Below are positions 7,686 to 15,799 of a DNA stretch of 27,302 bases, in pieces. The stretch's first letter is position 1, and each line of letters opens with the position of its first letter. The notes beneath the pieces are model-generated. The model searched no databases and was not told the DNA's origin. It worked only from the letters and a program-made list of their open reading frames with translations. The translations under genes were made by a program, and so were the position numbers. Source of the DNA: an uncultured Collinsella sp. (GTDB lineage: Bacteria > Actinomycetota > Coriobacteriia > Coriobacteriales > Coriobacteriaceae); NCBI GenBank assembly GCA_905208635.1, contig CAJLPX010000027.1, positions 1-27,302 of the forward strand, read 5' to 3'.

Positions 7686-10403
7686 ATGGCAGCAACGGAT
7701 ATCGAGCGCGGACTCTCGACCGCCGAGGTCGAGGAGCGCATCGCCGCCGGTAAGATCAACCGCAACATGGAGCTCAAGACCAAGTCGGTCAAAGAGCTCA
7801 TCATCGAGAACCTCTGCACGCTGTTCAATTTGATCAACGTGATCTTGGCGTTCCTGGTCATTTTGACCGGTTCGTTTAAGAATCTGACGTTCCTGTTCGT
7901 GGTGTTCCTCAATACCGCTATTGGCGTCATTCAGTCCATGCGTTCCAAGAAGATGGTCGATAAGCTCACGCTGCTGACCTCCAAGAAGGCCATCGCGGTG
8001 CGCGACGGTGCCGAGGTGGAGCTCGACCTGGATCAGATCGTGCTCGACGACATCATCCGCCTGGGGCGTGGCGACCAGATTCCCGCTGACGCCGTGGTGG
8101 TTTCGGGCGAGGCGCTCGTGAACGAGAGCCTGCTGACGGGCGAGAGCGACCTTATCAAGAAACAGCCCGGTTCCGAGCTCATGAGCGGCAGTTTTATCGA
8201 CTCGGGCCTGCTGCGCGCCCGCGTGATCCATGTCGGCGCCGACAACTACGTGGCCAAAATTAATAACGAGGCCAAGTACGTCAAAAAGGTCAATTCCGAG
8301 ATCATGAACGCGCTTAACGCCATCGTGCGCTTTGCGAGCATCATCATGATTCCGCTCGGTTTGGCGTTGTTTGCCTCGAGTGTGAGCGAGCTGTGGGATG
8401 CCGCGGGAACCCCGGGCGATAGCGCGCTTTCGTGGTGCTTCTCCGAGCTGCTGGCCGGCCGCGTGCCCTCGTCGGCGCTGCTGTCCACGGTGGGCGCCCT
8501 GCTGGGCATGATCCCGCAAGGCCTGGTGCTGCTGACCTCGTCGGTGCTCGCCATCGCCACGGTGCGCCTGGCCCGCCGCAAGGTGCTGGCGCAGCAGCTC
8601 TACTGCATCGAGACGCTCGCTCGCGTCGACGTGCTGTGCCTGGACAAGACGGGCACCATCACGTCGGGTCGCATGGAGGTCGAGGGCACGTATCCGCTGC
8701 CGGTCGAGGGCATGGGTGCGGGGGAGAGCGACGCCGCCGTTCCCGTCGATACCACGGTGCTCGATTTTGCGCTGGCTAACGTGGCGCGTGCGACTTCGGC
8801 CGATGCCAACGAGACCTGCCAGGCGCTGCTCAACTATTACGCCGATCGCCCGGTCGAGGTGTCTGAGCCGCTGTCGGTCATTCCGTTCTCGTCCTCCAAA
8901 AAGTGGAGTGGCGCTTCGTTTGCGCAGGGCTCCTATGTGATGGGCGCTGCGCAGTTTGTGCTTTCGGAGCGTGCGTTTTCGCAGGTCGAGAACCGTGTCG
9001 CCGAGCTTGCCGATACCTGCCGCGTGCTCGTGGTGGCGCGCGTGGACGGCTTTACGCCCGATGGCGATATGGTGGGCGAGGCCGAGCCCGTGGGCTTTGT
9101 GACCATCCGCGACGAGATCCGTACCTCGGCGGCCGAGACCATCGGCTACTTTAACGAGCAGGGCGTGACCCTCAACGTGATCAGTGGCGACGACCCGCGT
9201 ACGGTGTCGTCGATCGCGCGCGTGGTGGGCGTGCCGGGGGCGGACGCTTATGTGGACGCCACGACGCTCGATACGCCGGCCAAGCTCGATGCCGCAGTGG
9301 ACCGCTACCATGTCTTTGGTCGTGTGACCCCGCAGCAGAAGCGCGAGCTCGTGCAGGCGCTCAAGCGCCGCGAGCACACCGTGGCCATGACGGGCGACGG
9401 CGTCAACGACGTGCTGGCGCTCAAGGAGGCCGACTGCTCCGTCGCCATGGCAGCCGGCTCCGATGCCGCGCGCAACGTGGCCGAGATCGTACTCGTCGAC
9501 AACGACTTTGCCTCGATGCCCGCCGTGGTGGCCGAGGGCCGTCGTTCCATCAACAACCTGCAGCGTTCGGCTTCGCTGTTCCTGACCAAGACGCTGTTTT
9601 CGATGGGCCTGGCGGCGCTGTGCATCGCACTGCCGCCGTACCCCTTCGAGCCCATCCAGATGACGCTCATTAACTTCTTCTGCATCGGCGCGCCGGGCTT
9701 TGTGTTGGGCCTGGAGCCCAACAATGCTCGCGTGAAGGGGTCGTTCCTGACGAACGTGCTCAAGCGGGCACTGCCGGCGTCGATTGCGGTCATTTTGGCC
9801 GCGGCGCTCGATATCTTTGTGGCGCGCGTGTTCGGCTTTAACCAGCTCACGCTGTCTACGATGTGCCTACTTACGTCGTGCGCGGCGAGCGTCAGCCTGA
9901 TCTGGCGTATCTCGCAGCCCCTCACGCCCTTACGTGTGGCGCTCTTTGTGTTTGTAGTTGCCGGCATCCTGACGGGCGTTATCGGATTCCCGAAGCTGCT
10001 GTCTATTGCCAACCTGTCGATGGGCCAGATGGTTATCTTGGCTGTCATCGTGGTCATCACCTGCTCGGTGTTCTTTAAGCTCGCCACGATGATGGATTCG
10101 CTCAAGCCGCGTCGTCGTCATGCCGCAACTGGTTTTGGCCGCGGTGTGCGTGTCCGCTTGGGTCGCGGTGGCGGCAAGGTGAGCTCGACGGGTTCGACGG
10201 CCGAGCGTTTTGCCAAGCGCGTCGCCGCCGACATGGCACAGCGCCGCGAAGCTCGCACCGTTCGTGAGGCCGAGGCCCGCGCACTCGAGGGCGTGGCCCA
10301 GGCCCAGCCCAAGAAAAAGAAGAGTACCGGAGTCAAGCGCTCCCGCGTGACCAAGTCCGCCCAAGGCATCAAAGTCTCGATGCCAAGCAAAAAGAAGAAA
10401 TAA
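7686..10403 (+). CDS. P-type cation-transporting ATPase, CtpE-like, with basic C-terminal tail
   Basis: Membrane ATPase that moves a cation at the expense of ATP. It has 905 aa from ATG 7686; a GTG at 7671 is an alternative, and neither has a strong ribosome-binding site. In order: two N-terminal membrane segments; the actuator domain with TGES at 151-154; M3/M4 with a PQGL motif at about 277-280; the phosphorylation site DKTGT with Asp320; a nucleotide-binding domain; the hinge TGDGVND at 569-575; then six membrane helices, about ten in total. The overall pattern resembles the CtpE/calcium-type branch rather than heavy-metal pumps, since there is no CPC motif. The Gln in PQGL replaces the Glu of the calcium-pump PEGL motif. 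About 100 residues rich in Arg/Lys follow the last helix and end in KKKK. Substrate unproven; Ca2+ is a guess from family. Confidence 0.88.
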   Translation: MAATDIERGLSTAEVEERIAAGKINRNMELKTKSVKELIIENLCTLFNLINVILAFLVILTGSFKNLTFLFVVFLNTAIGVIQSMRSKKMVDKLTLLTSKKAIAVRDGAEVELDLDQIVLDDIIRLGRGDQIPADAVVVSGEALVNESLLTGESDLIKKQPGSELMSGSFIDSGLLRARVIHVGADNYVAKINNEAKYVKKVNSEIMNALNAIVRFASIIMIPLGLALFASSVSELWDAAGTPGDSALSWCFSELLAGRVPSSALLSTVGALLGMIPQGLVLLTSSVLAIATVRLARRKVLAQQLYCIETLARVDVLCLDKTGTITSGRMEVEGTYPLPVEGMGAGESDAAVPVDTTVLDFALANVARATSADANETCQALLNYYADRPVEVSEPLSVIPFSSSKKWSGASFAQGSYVMGAAQFVLSERAFSQVENRVAELADTCRVLVVARVDGFTPDGDMVGEAEPVGFVTIRDEIRTSAAETIGYFNEQGVTLNVISGDDPRTVSSIARVVGVPGADAYVDATTLDTPAKLDAAVDRYHVFGRVTPQQKRELVQALKRREHTVAMTGDGVNDVLALKEADCSVAMAAGSDAARNVAEIVLVDNDFASMPAVVAEGRRSINNLQRSASLFLTKTLFSMGLAALCIALPPYPFEPIQMTLINFFCIGAPGFVLGLEPNNARVKGSFLTNVLKRALPASIAVILAAALDIFVARVFGFNQLTLSTMCLLTSCAASVSLIWRISQPLTPLRVALFVFVVAGILTGVIGFPKLLSIANLSMGQMVILAVIVVITCSVFFKLATMMDSLKPRRRHAATGFGRGVRVRLGRGGGKVSSTGSTAERFAKRVAADMAQRREARTVREAEARALEGVAQAQPKKKKSTGVKRSRVTKSAQGIKVSMPSKKKK

Positions 10404-10457
10404 CTACGCGCCCTGGCGATGTTGAATTGGTGCCTTGCTCCTGTGGGGCCGTGGCGA

Positions 10458-10466
10458 TGTTATGCT
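10458..10466 (+). promoter_or_regulatory. Possible extended -10 promoter for the zinc-ribbon gene
   Basis: TG, one base, then TATGCT fits an extended -10. The best -35-like hexamer (TTGCTC at 10435-10440) is 20 bp away. A 10-bp direct repeat TGGCGATGTT occurs at 10414-10423 and 10452-10461, the second copy overlapping this element. Confidence 0.35.
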
Positions 10467-10506
10467 CTAACCTCGATTGTTTGAATTGCTTCGAAAAGAG
10501 GATGCC

Positions 10507-11649
10507 GTGATCTGCCCGCATTGCCTTAAGACTATCGAGGACGGCGCCTCGTTCTGCCCCTACTGCAACGCCTATGTGGGTCCGGGCGATGGTCCGGAGC
10601 ACACCGAGTTCGTGTTCTGTGAGGGCTGCGGTGCCCGTCTTTCTCCGCATGATCGCACGTGCCCCAAATGCGGACGCCCCGCTCCGGGTATCCTCTCCGA
10701 GGACGCGGCCGCATCCGACCTGGCAGCGGGCCGCACGGCGGGCTTTCCGCGCCTAACGCAAGAGCAGATCGATACCGAGGTGCCGCATGCGCCGGCCTCT
10801 GCCGCTGCGGTGCTTTCGGACGCCGCCGACCCCAATGAGACCTGCGTGCTGCCAGCTTTCGATAAGGATTTCGGTATCCCCAAGGTCGATATTCCCACGC
10901 CCGTTTCCCTGCATGACGATGCTCAAAAACCCAAGCGCAAGGTGCATCCCGACGAGGACGCCTATCACAAGCACAAGCGTCATATCCCCAAGCCGCTCAT
11001 TATCATCGCGGTCCTTGCCGTCGTTTGCGGCGGTGCCTATTGGTTCGTGACGGCCGATCCTATGGGTGTCATGCCTGGCTTCTACGACCAGTTTGGCCAG
11101 GCCGCGCAGACGACCTTCCCCACGCGTCAAAAGGGCGAGGCCACTGAGGACGATACCAAGCAGGACGATTCTGCCGAGGTGGTCCAGGAAGAAACCGTGC
11201 TCACCGATGATCAGCTCTATACCAGGCTCGACGGTCTGTATCAGACCATCGTGTCCTATGCTGACGAGGATCAGATCGGCGAGGTCATCGATTCCTTTAA
11301 CAACGGCTATCTCCGAACGCCGCTGTCCACCCGTCAGGAGCTGTCGCAGAGTGCCTACGCCCTGCGTGATCAGATCAAAAAGACGCAAGATGAGCTTAAC
11401 AACCTGAAAGTACAGGACGATACGGTCTATGCGGATGACATCGCCCACTTAAAGCAGCTTGCCGAGTGGATGTATGAGCGCGTCGACGTGATCTGCCAGA
11501 GCTGGGATATCTCGCTGGCCATTCCCGATGGCGAGTCGATGAGTTCCCACCAAAGCGAGATCCTGGCGCCCATCGCGCAGGGCGGCAACAGCGCGCTGAA
11601 CCAGTACGACGCCAATGTGGGTTCCTGGAAGCCGCAGCAGCGTTCCTAA
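10507..11649 (+). CDS. Membrane protein with two N-terminal zinc ribbons, function unknown
   Basis: A 380-aa protein. Two CxxC...CxxC zinc ribbons open it: Cys3/6/17/20 and Cys38/41/52/55. A low-complexity cytoplasmic linker and a basic stretch follow, then one transmembrane helix at about 163-182. The remaining 190 residues or so are acidic and helical, probably outside the membrane, with a predicted coiled-coil feel (LDGLYQTIVSY, KKTQDELNNLKV). I chose GTG 10507 because AGAGG sits 5 nt upstream and the first ribbon then starts at residue 3. The TTG at 10477 would add ten residues with no clear ribosome-binding site. The product is not secreted by a signal peptide. I do not recognise a specific family beyond zinc-ribbon membrane proteins. 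Confidence 0.8.
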   Translation: MICPHCLKTIEDGASFCPYCNAYVGPGDGPEHTEFVFCEGCGARLSPHDRTCPKCGRPAPGILSEDAAASDLAAGRTAGFPRLTQEQIDTEVPHAPASAAAVLSDAADPNETCVLPAFDKDFGIPKVDIPTPVSLHDDAQKPKRKVHPDEDAYHKHKRHIPKPLIIIAVLAVVCGGAYWFVTADPMGVMPGFYDQFGQAAQTTFPTRQKGEATEDDTKQDDSAEVVQEETVLTDDQLYTRLDGLYQTIVSYADEDQIGEVIDSFNNGYLRTPLSTRQELSQSAYALRDQIKKTQDELNNLKVQDDTVYADDIAHLKQLAEWMYERVDVICQSWDISLAIPDGESMSSHQSEILAPIAQGGNSALNQYDANVGSWKPQQRS

Positions 11650-11687
11650 AATTAGTTCGCCATAGTCGGCATAACCTACGTGCGCAA

Positions 11688-11717
11688 TTGATGTAAGCCC
11701 GTGCTTATTGCTACAAT
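11688..11717 (+). promoter_or_regulatory. Promoter of the cyclophilin-TPR pair
   Basis: TTGATG (11688-11693), an 18-bp spacer and TACAAT (11712-11717) lie 39 nt upstream of the cyclophilin ATG in a locally AT-rich intergenic gap. Confidence 0.65.
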
Positions 11718-11756
11718 TCGTACAAATATGCTTTAAACGCACGAGGAAGGAACCAC

Positions 11757-12299
11757 ATGTTTGGTTTTAAGAAAGAGCTCTACACGCCCGAGTATCAGCT
11801 TGTCGGCGACGAGTGCGCCGTAATCGAGACGTCGAAGGGTACCATCAAGGTCAAGTTTGACGGCGAGGGCGCTCCCATTCATGTCGCGAACTTCTGCGAG
11901 CTTTCCACGATGGGTTTCTATGATGGCCTTAAGTTCCATCGCTATGTGCCCGGTTTTGTTATCCAAGGTGGCGACCCCAATACCCGCGACATGTCCGGCG
12001 CCGACGTCGCCGCCGGTCTTGAGGGCCCCGACGGCATGCCCGGTACCGGTGGCCCCGGCTACTGCATCAAGGGCGAGTTTGCCACCAATCCGCGCAACAG
12101 CCATGTCGATGGCGCCCTTGCCATGGCGCGCTCCATGGACCCCGATTCCGCGGGTTCGCAGTTCTACTTCTGTCTGGGTGCCCAGCATAACCTCGATTCC
12201 GGTTACACCGTCTTTGGTACCACGGTCGAGGGTCTCGATGTGATTTCGCAGCTGCGTGCCGGCGACGAGATCGTCCATGTCGAGATCGTTCACGAGTAA
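11757..12299 (+). CDS. Cyclophilin-type peptidyl-prolyl cis-trans isomerase
   Basis: Predicted to catalyse cis-trans isomerisation of Xaa-Pro bonds in the cytoplasm, as no signal peptide is visible. It has 180 aa. The core motifs are FHRYVPGFVIQGGDP with the catalytic Arg62, ALAMARSMDPDSAGSQFYF, and NLDSGYTVFG. In the last motif the position of the human CypA Trp121 (WLDG...VFG) is Asn, which suggests weak cyclosporin binding. AGGAAGG precedes the ATG. The next gene starts 11 nt after the stop, so the two are probably cotranscribed. Confidence 0.93.
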   Translation: MFGFKKELYTPEYQLVGDECAVIETSKGTIKVKFDGEGAPIHVANFCELSTMGFYDGLKFHRYVPGFVIQGGDPNTRDMSGADVAAGLEGPDGMPGTGGPGYCIKGEFATNPRNSHVDGALAMARSMDPDSAGSQFYFCLGAQHNLDSGYTVFGTTVEGLDVISQLRAGDEIVHVEIVHE

Positions 12300-12310
12300 A
12301 GGGGACTTCC

Positions 12311-13615
12311 TTGAATAGCCAGCTGATCCAACAGGGCCGCGCCGCTTACCGCGCGGGTGATTTTTCCGCTGCAGCCCAGATGCTTGGGGCGGCAAAGACT
12401 CCCGATGAGATTATGGGCGAGGCTGATCACCTTCGTGGCAACGCCTTGATGCACCTGGGCATGTATGCCGAGGCCGCCGAGGCCTATGCCGCCGCCCTCA
12501 ACGACGGCACCTACGGCAAGCGCGGCGCGCTGCTCACCAACCGCGGCAAGGCGCTTGCCGCCGTGGGCGACTACACGACGGCCGCTCAGGCGTTCTCTGC
12601 TGCTACGCAGGATGCTTCCTATGCCACGCCGTTCAAGGCCTATCTGGGCCTGGGCAATGCGCTGTTCCAGTCGGGCGACTATGCCAACGCGGGAACCGCC
12701 TTCCGTCAGGCTGCCATCGATGGCGCCAATCCGGCTCCTGCCGCCGCACTCGGCGAGCTCGGTCGTTGCTTCATTAAGCTCGGCCGTCCGGCGGATGCCG
12801 TGGAGACTTACCGCACGGCTATCGACTTTGCCGGCCCCCGCGACGACACGCGTGCGCTCAACGCCGGCATGGGTCAGGCGCTTTCTGCCGCCGGCCGCCC
12901 CTCCGACGCACTCGATGCCTTTAACGCCGCTACTGCCGATGGCATCTACCAGCTCACCTCCGAGCAGGCCGATGAGCTTGCCCGCGTGCACGATTCGCTT
13001 GCCGCGCTGTCTGCCCAGACGGCTATGGCCACGGCTCCGGCGCCCGCGATGGACGCTCCTGCCGTCGATCCTCTCGATCCTACGGGCGCGACCGGTCAGT
13101 TTATGCCCGATCCCTCGGACACCGGCTTCTTTACGCTGTCCGAGTCCGAGATGGTCCAGCAGGACCGTCAGGATCGTAAGCAGGCCAAGGTCCGTCGCCG
13201 CCATCGCCACACGGGCCTCAAAGTCTTCATCGTGCTGCTTCTGCTCATTTTGATCGCCGCGGGCGGTCTGGGCTTTGCCTACACGCGCGGCTTTGGCTTC
13301 CCGTCTCAGGAGTCTGTCGTTACCGATCTGTTCCAGGCTGCCGGTGACGGTGACACCGCAAAGGCCGAGTCTTGCCTGGCCTCGAGCCTGTCCGAGGACG
13401 CTAAGTCGATGATCATCTCCTCGATTCCGCAGGGTGCCACCGTGTCCGTCGAGGGCATGGATCAGTCCATGACCGAGACGACCGCCAAGGTGAAGGCATC
13501 GCTGTCCAAGGGCGGCGAGCAGGAGTACACCGTCAAATTCGTGCGCTCCGACAACCATATCGGCTGGGCCGTTTCTTCGCTTGATATGGATTTCTCGGCT
13601 GCTGACAACCAGTAG
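12311..13615 (+). CDS. TPR-repeat membrane protein with extracytoplasmic C-terminal domain
   Basis: A 434-aa protein starting at TTG 12311 with AAAGGGGA upstream. Residues 1 to about 230 form consecutive TPR-like helix pairs (A-Y-R-A-G-D-F-x-A-A, G-x-Y-x-E-A-A-E-A-Y, G-D-Y-x-x-A-A-x-A-F). An Ala/Pro-rich linker and a strongly basic patch (RRRHRH, about 296-301) follow. A single membrane helix covers about 303-325, and a domain of about 105 residues lies after it. The positive-inside rule puts the TPRs in the cytoplasm and the C-terminus outside. That last part resembles small NTF2/DUF4878-like domains, but weakly. It probably acts as a scaffold; its partner is unknown. Confidence 0.82.
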   Translation: MNSQLIQQGRAAYRAGDFSAAAQMLGAAKTPDEIMGEADHLRGNALMHLGMYAEAAEAYAAALNDGTYGKRGALLTNRGKALAAVGDYTTAAQAFSAATQDASYATPFKAYLGLGNALFQSGDYANAGTAFRQAAIDGANPAPAAALGELGRCFIKLGRPADAVETYRTAIDFAGPRDDTRALNAGMGQALSAAGRPSDALDAFNAATADGIYQLTSEQADELARVHDSLAALSAQTAMATAPAPAMDAPAVDPLDPTGATGQFMPDPSDTGFFTLSESEMVQQDRQDRKQAKVRRRHRHTGLKVFIVLLLLILIAAGGLGFAYTRGFGFPSQESVVTDLFQAAGDGDTAKAESCLASSLSEDAKSMIISSIPQGATVSVEGMDQSMTETTAKVKASLSKGGEQEYTVKFVRSDNHIGWAVSSLDMDFSAADNQ

Positions 13616-13637
13616 TGACCTTATGGGATTTAGCTTT

Positions 13638-13670
13638 GCCCGGCGCTTCACCGCAAGTGAGGCGCCGGGC
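13638..13670 (+). terminator. Long perfect hairpin between the TPR gene and mreB
   Basis: A 14-bp stem (13638-13651 with 13657-13670, one G-U pair) closes a CGCAA loop. Only TTG follows rather than a T-run, so it is either a weak or U-less terminator or an mRNA element. A TATGAT at 13680-13685 could serve as the -10 for mreB, but I find no convincing -35. Confidence 0.5.
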
Positions 13671-13730
13671 TTGCGCTAGTATGATGAGCTAGTAGTTTTC
13701 CAGCAATCATCCAACACATCAGGAGTTGCG

Positions 13731-14774
13731 TTGTTTTCTTTGATGGATATGTTCTTCGGTAGCTATGCGGGCGATCTTGCCATCGACCTCGGCACCGCCA
13801 ATACGCTTGTCTCCGTGCGCGGCAAGGGCATCGTCATTCGCGAGCCCTCTGTTGTCGCCATCGACAAGAACGACGAGCGCATCTTGGCGGTCGGTATCGA
13901 GGCAAAGCGCATGCTCGGCCGTACGCCCGGCAACATCGTGGCCGTTCGTCCCCTGAAGGACGGCGTCATCGCCGACTTCGATGTTACCGAGGCCATGCTT
14001 CGCTACTTTATCGACAAGGCGTCCGAGAAGCGCTATCCGTGGACTCCGCGTCCGCGTGTTGTCGTCTGCGTTCCCTCCGGTGTCACGTCGGTCGAGAAGC
14101 GCGCTGTCTTTGAGGCCACGATCCAGGCCGGTGCCCGCCAGGCCTATCTGATCGAAGAGCCCATGGCTGCCGCCATCGGCGCCGACTTGCCCGTCGAGGA
14201 GCCCACCGGCTCCATGGTCATCGACATCGGTGGCGGTACCACCGAGGTTGCCGTTATCGCTATGGGCGGCATCGTCGTCTCGCAGTCCATCCGTATTGCC
14301 GGCGACGAGTTCGATCAGGCCATCCTCACGCACGTTCGTGATGCCTACAACCTGGCCATCGGCGAGCGTACGGCAGAGGACATCAAGATCAAGGTCGGCT
14401 CCGCCGTGCCGCTCAAGGATGAGCTCGACGTCGAGGTCAACGGCCGCGACGTGATCACCGGTCTGCCCAAGACCGTGCGCATCGAGAGCGAGGAGATTCG
14501 TCGCGCACTCAACAAGCCGCTCGACGAGATGGCCAAGGCCGTCAAGGACGCACTCGACGCCACGCCTCCCGATCTTGCCTCGGACCTTATGTACTATGGC
14601 ATTTTGCTGACCGGTGGCGGCGCGCTGCTGCGCGGTCTCGATGTGCGCCTGCGCGATGAGACCGGCGTTTCGGTCAACGTCAGCCCCACGGCGCTCGATA
14701 ACGTTGTTAACGGCTGTGCCCGCGTGCTCGAGGCCAATGCGTTTGATGGCGGCTTCGTCCAGACCAATGCTTAA
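13731..14774 (+). CDS. mreB: Rod-shape-determining protein MreB (actin-like)
   Basis: Actin-fold ATPase that forms membrane-associated filaments and directs lateral wall synthesis. It has 347 aa. Phosphate-1 motif DLGTANT begins at Asp19, phosphate-2 motif DIGGGTTEVAVI at 165, and the adenosine motif LTGGGALLRGLD lies near the C-terminus. The start is TTG 13731 with AGGAG 5 nt upstream; the ATG at 13743 is too far from that site. The N-terminal MFSLMDMFFGS fits an amphipathic membrane-binding start. It heads an eight-gene run of short spacings that includes the rest of the elongation machinery. Paralogue assignment (MreB or Mbl) rests on its place next to mreC. Confidence 0.96.
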   Translation: MFSLMDMFFGSYAGDLAIDLGTANTLVSVRGKGIVIREPSVVAIDKNDERILAVGIEAKRMLGRTPGNIVAVRPLKDGVIADFDVTEAMLRYFIDKASEKRYPWTPRPRVVVCVPSGVTSVEKRAVFEATIQAGARQAYLIEEPMAAAIGADLPVEEPTGSMVIDIGGGTTEVAVIAMGGIVVSQSIRIAGDEFDQAILTHVRDAYNLAIGERTAEDIKIKVGSAVPLKDELDVEVNGRDVITGLPKTVRIESEEIRRALNKPLDEMAKAVKDALDATPPDLASDLMYYGILLTGGGALLRGLDVRLRDETGVSVNVSPTALDNVVNGCARVLEANAFDGGFVQTNA

Positions 14775-14795
14775 TTTCCAAAAGGTGGATTCCAT

Positions 14796-15794
14796 TTGGC
14801 ACGATCTTCGGGTTTCTCCACAAATCTGAATACCAAGCGACAATCAACGGGTATGCGCCCGTTGATTGTTTTCAGCCTGATTTCGGTGTTGCTGCTCACG
14901 TTTTTCATCCGGGAGGGCGAGGCAGGACCGATTCATGCCGTGCGCTCGGGCGTGACGACGATTACCTCGCCGGTGCGCTTTGTGGGCTCGGCTGTGGCGG
15001 CTCCCTTCAATGCGATCGGAAACGTGTTCTCTAACCTTACGGCGTCGCAGGACACGCTTGACGAGCTTAAGAAGCAAAACGAGGAACTGACCTCTAAGGT
15101 TGCCGAGCTCTCCGAGGCTCAAAAGACCGCCGAGCGACTGGAGGGGCTGGTCGGCCTGCAGTCGACCTACAACCTCAAATCAACCGCAGCTCGTATCGTC
15201 GGCGCTTCGGGCGATGCCTGGACCTCGACCGTCACCATCGATAAGGGTTCTGCCGACGGTCTTACCATCAACATGCCTGTGACGAGTTCTGCCGGTGTCA
15301 TAGGCCAGATTATCGAGGTCTCGGCCAAGACGTCCACCGTGCGCCTGATTGGCGATGAGAACTCGGGCGTGTCCGCTATGGTGCAGGACACGCGCGCCCA
15401 GGGCATGCTGCAGGGTCAGGCTGACGGCACGCTGCGTCTTGAGTACGTGAGCGTCGATTCCGACGTTAAGGTTGGCGACATCATCGTGACCTCGGGCATT
15501 GGCGGTGTGTTCCCCAAGGGTCTACCGCTCGGCACCGTCTCGTCTGTTGAGAAATCGGCAAACGACGTGTACTACACCATTGTGGTGCGCGCCCAGACGA
15601 CGGCCGAGAACAACGAGGAAGTGCTGGTCATTACCTCGCTGACCGACGAACAGTCGGCCTCGGATGAGGACGTGAACACGGCCAACAGCACGCCGCAGGG
15701 AACGTCGCGCGATGCTGCGACCAAGACGAAGGACGAGAGCCCGGATGACAGTTCCGACACGTCCGAGACGACCGATTCCGGCTCGAGCGAATAG
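14796..15794 (+). CDS. mreC: Cell-shape protein MreC
   Basis: Bitopic membrane protein that links MreB to PBP2/RodA outside the membrane. It has 332 aa from TTG 14796, with GGTGG upstream. A short basic cytoplasmic segment precedes a single membrane helix at about 20-38. A coiled coil covers about 85-120 (LDELKKQNEELTSKVAELSEAQKTAERL), and the paired beta domains run to about 275, with VTIDKGSADGL and GDIIVTSGIGGVFPKGLPLGTV. The last 45 residues or so are an acidic Ser/Thr/Asp tail not seen in most MreC. The gap to mreB is 21 nt and to mreD 5 nt. Confidence 0.95.
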   Translation: MARSSGFSTNLNTKRQSTGMRPLIVFSLISVLLLTFFIREGEAGPIHAVRSGVTTITSPVRFVGSAVAAPFNAIGNVFSNLTASQDTLDELKKQNEELTSKVAELSEAQKTAERLEGLVGLQSTYNLKSTAARIVGASGDAWTSTVTIDKGSADGLTINMPVTSSAGVIGQIIEVSAKTSTVRLIGDENSGVSAMVQDTRAQGMLQGQADGTLRLEYVSVDSDVKVGDIIVTSGIGGVFPKGLPLGTVSSVEKSANDVYYTIVVRAQTTAENNEEVLVITSLTDEQSASDEDVNTANSTPQGTSRDAATKTKDESPDDSSDTSETTDSGSSE

Positions 15795-15799
15795 GGGGC

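Noticed and set aside
7656..9377. A 573-codon minus-strand open frame opposite the P-type ATPase
   Set aside because: The His/Arg/Gly-rich translation has no motif, and the ATPase frame carries all catalytic motifs.
12290..13651. Long minus-strand frame opposite the TPR gene
   Set aside because: Shadow of an Ala-rich coding region; low-complexity Arg/Gly/His product.
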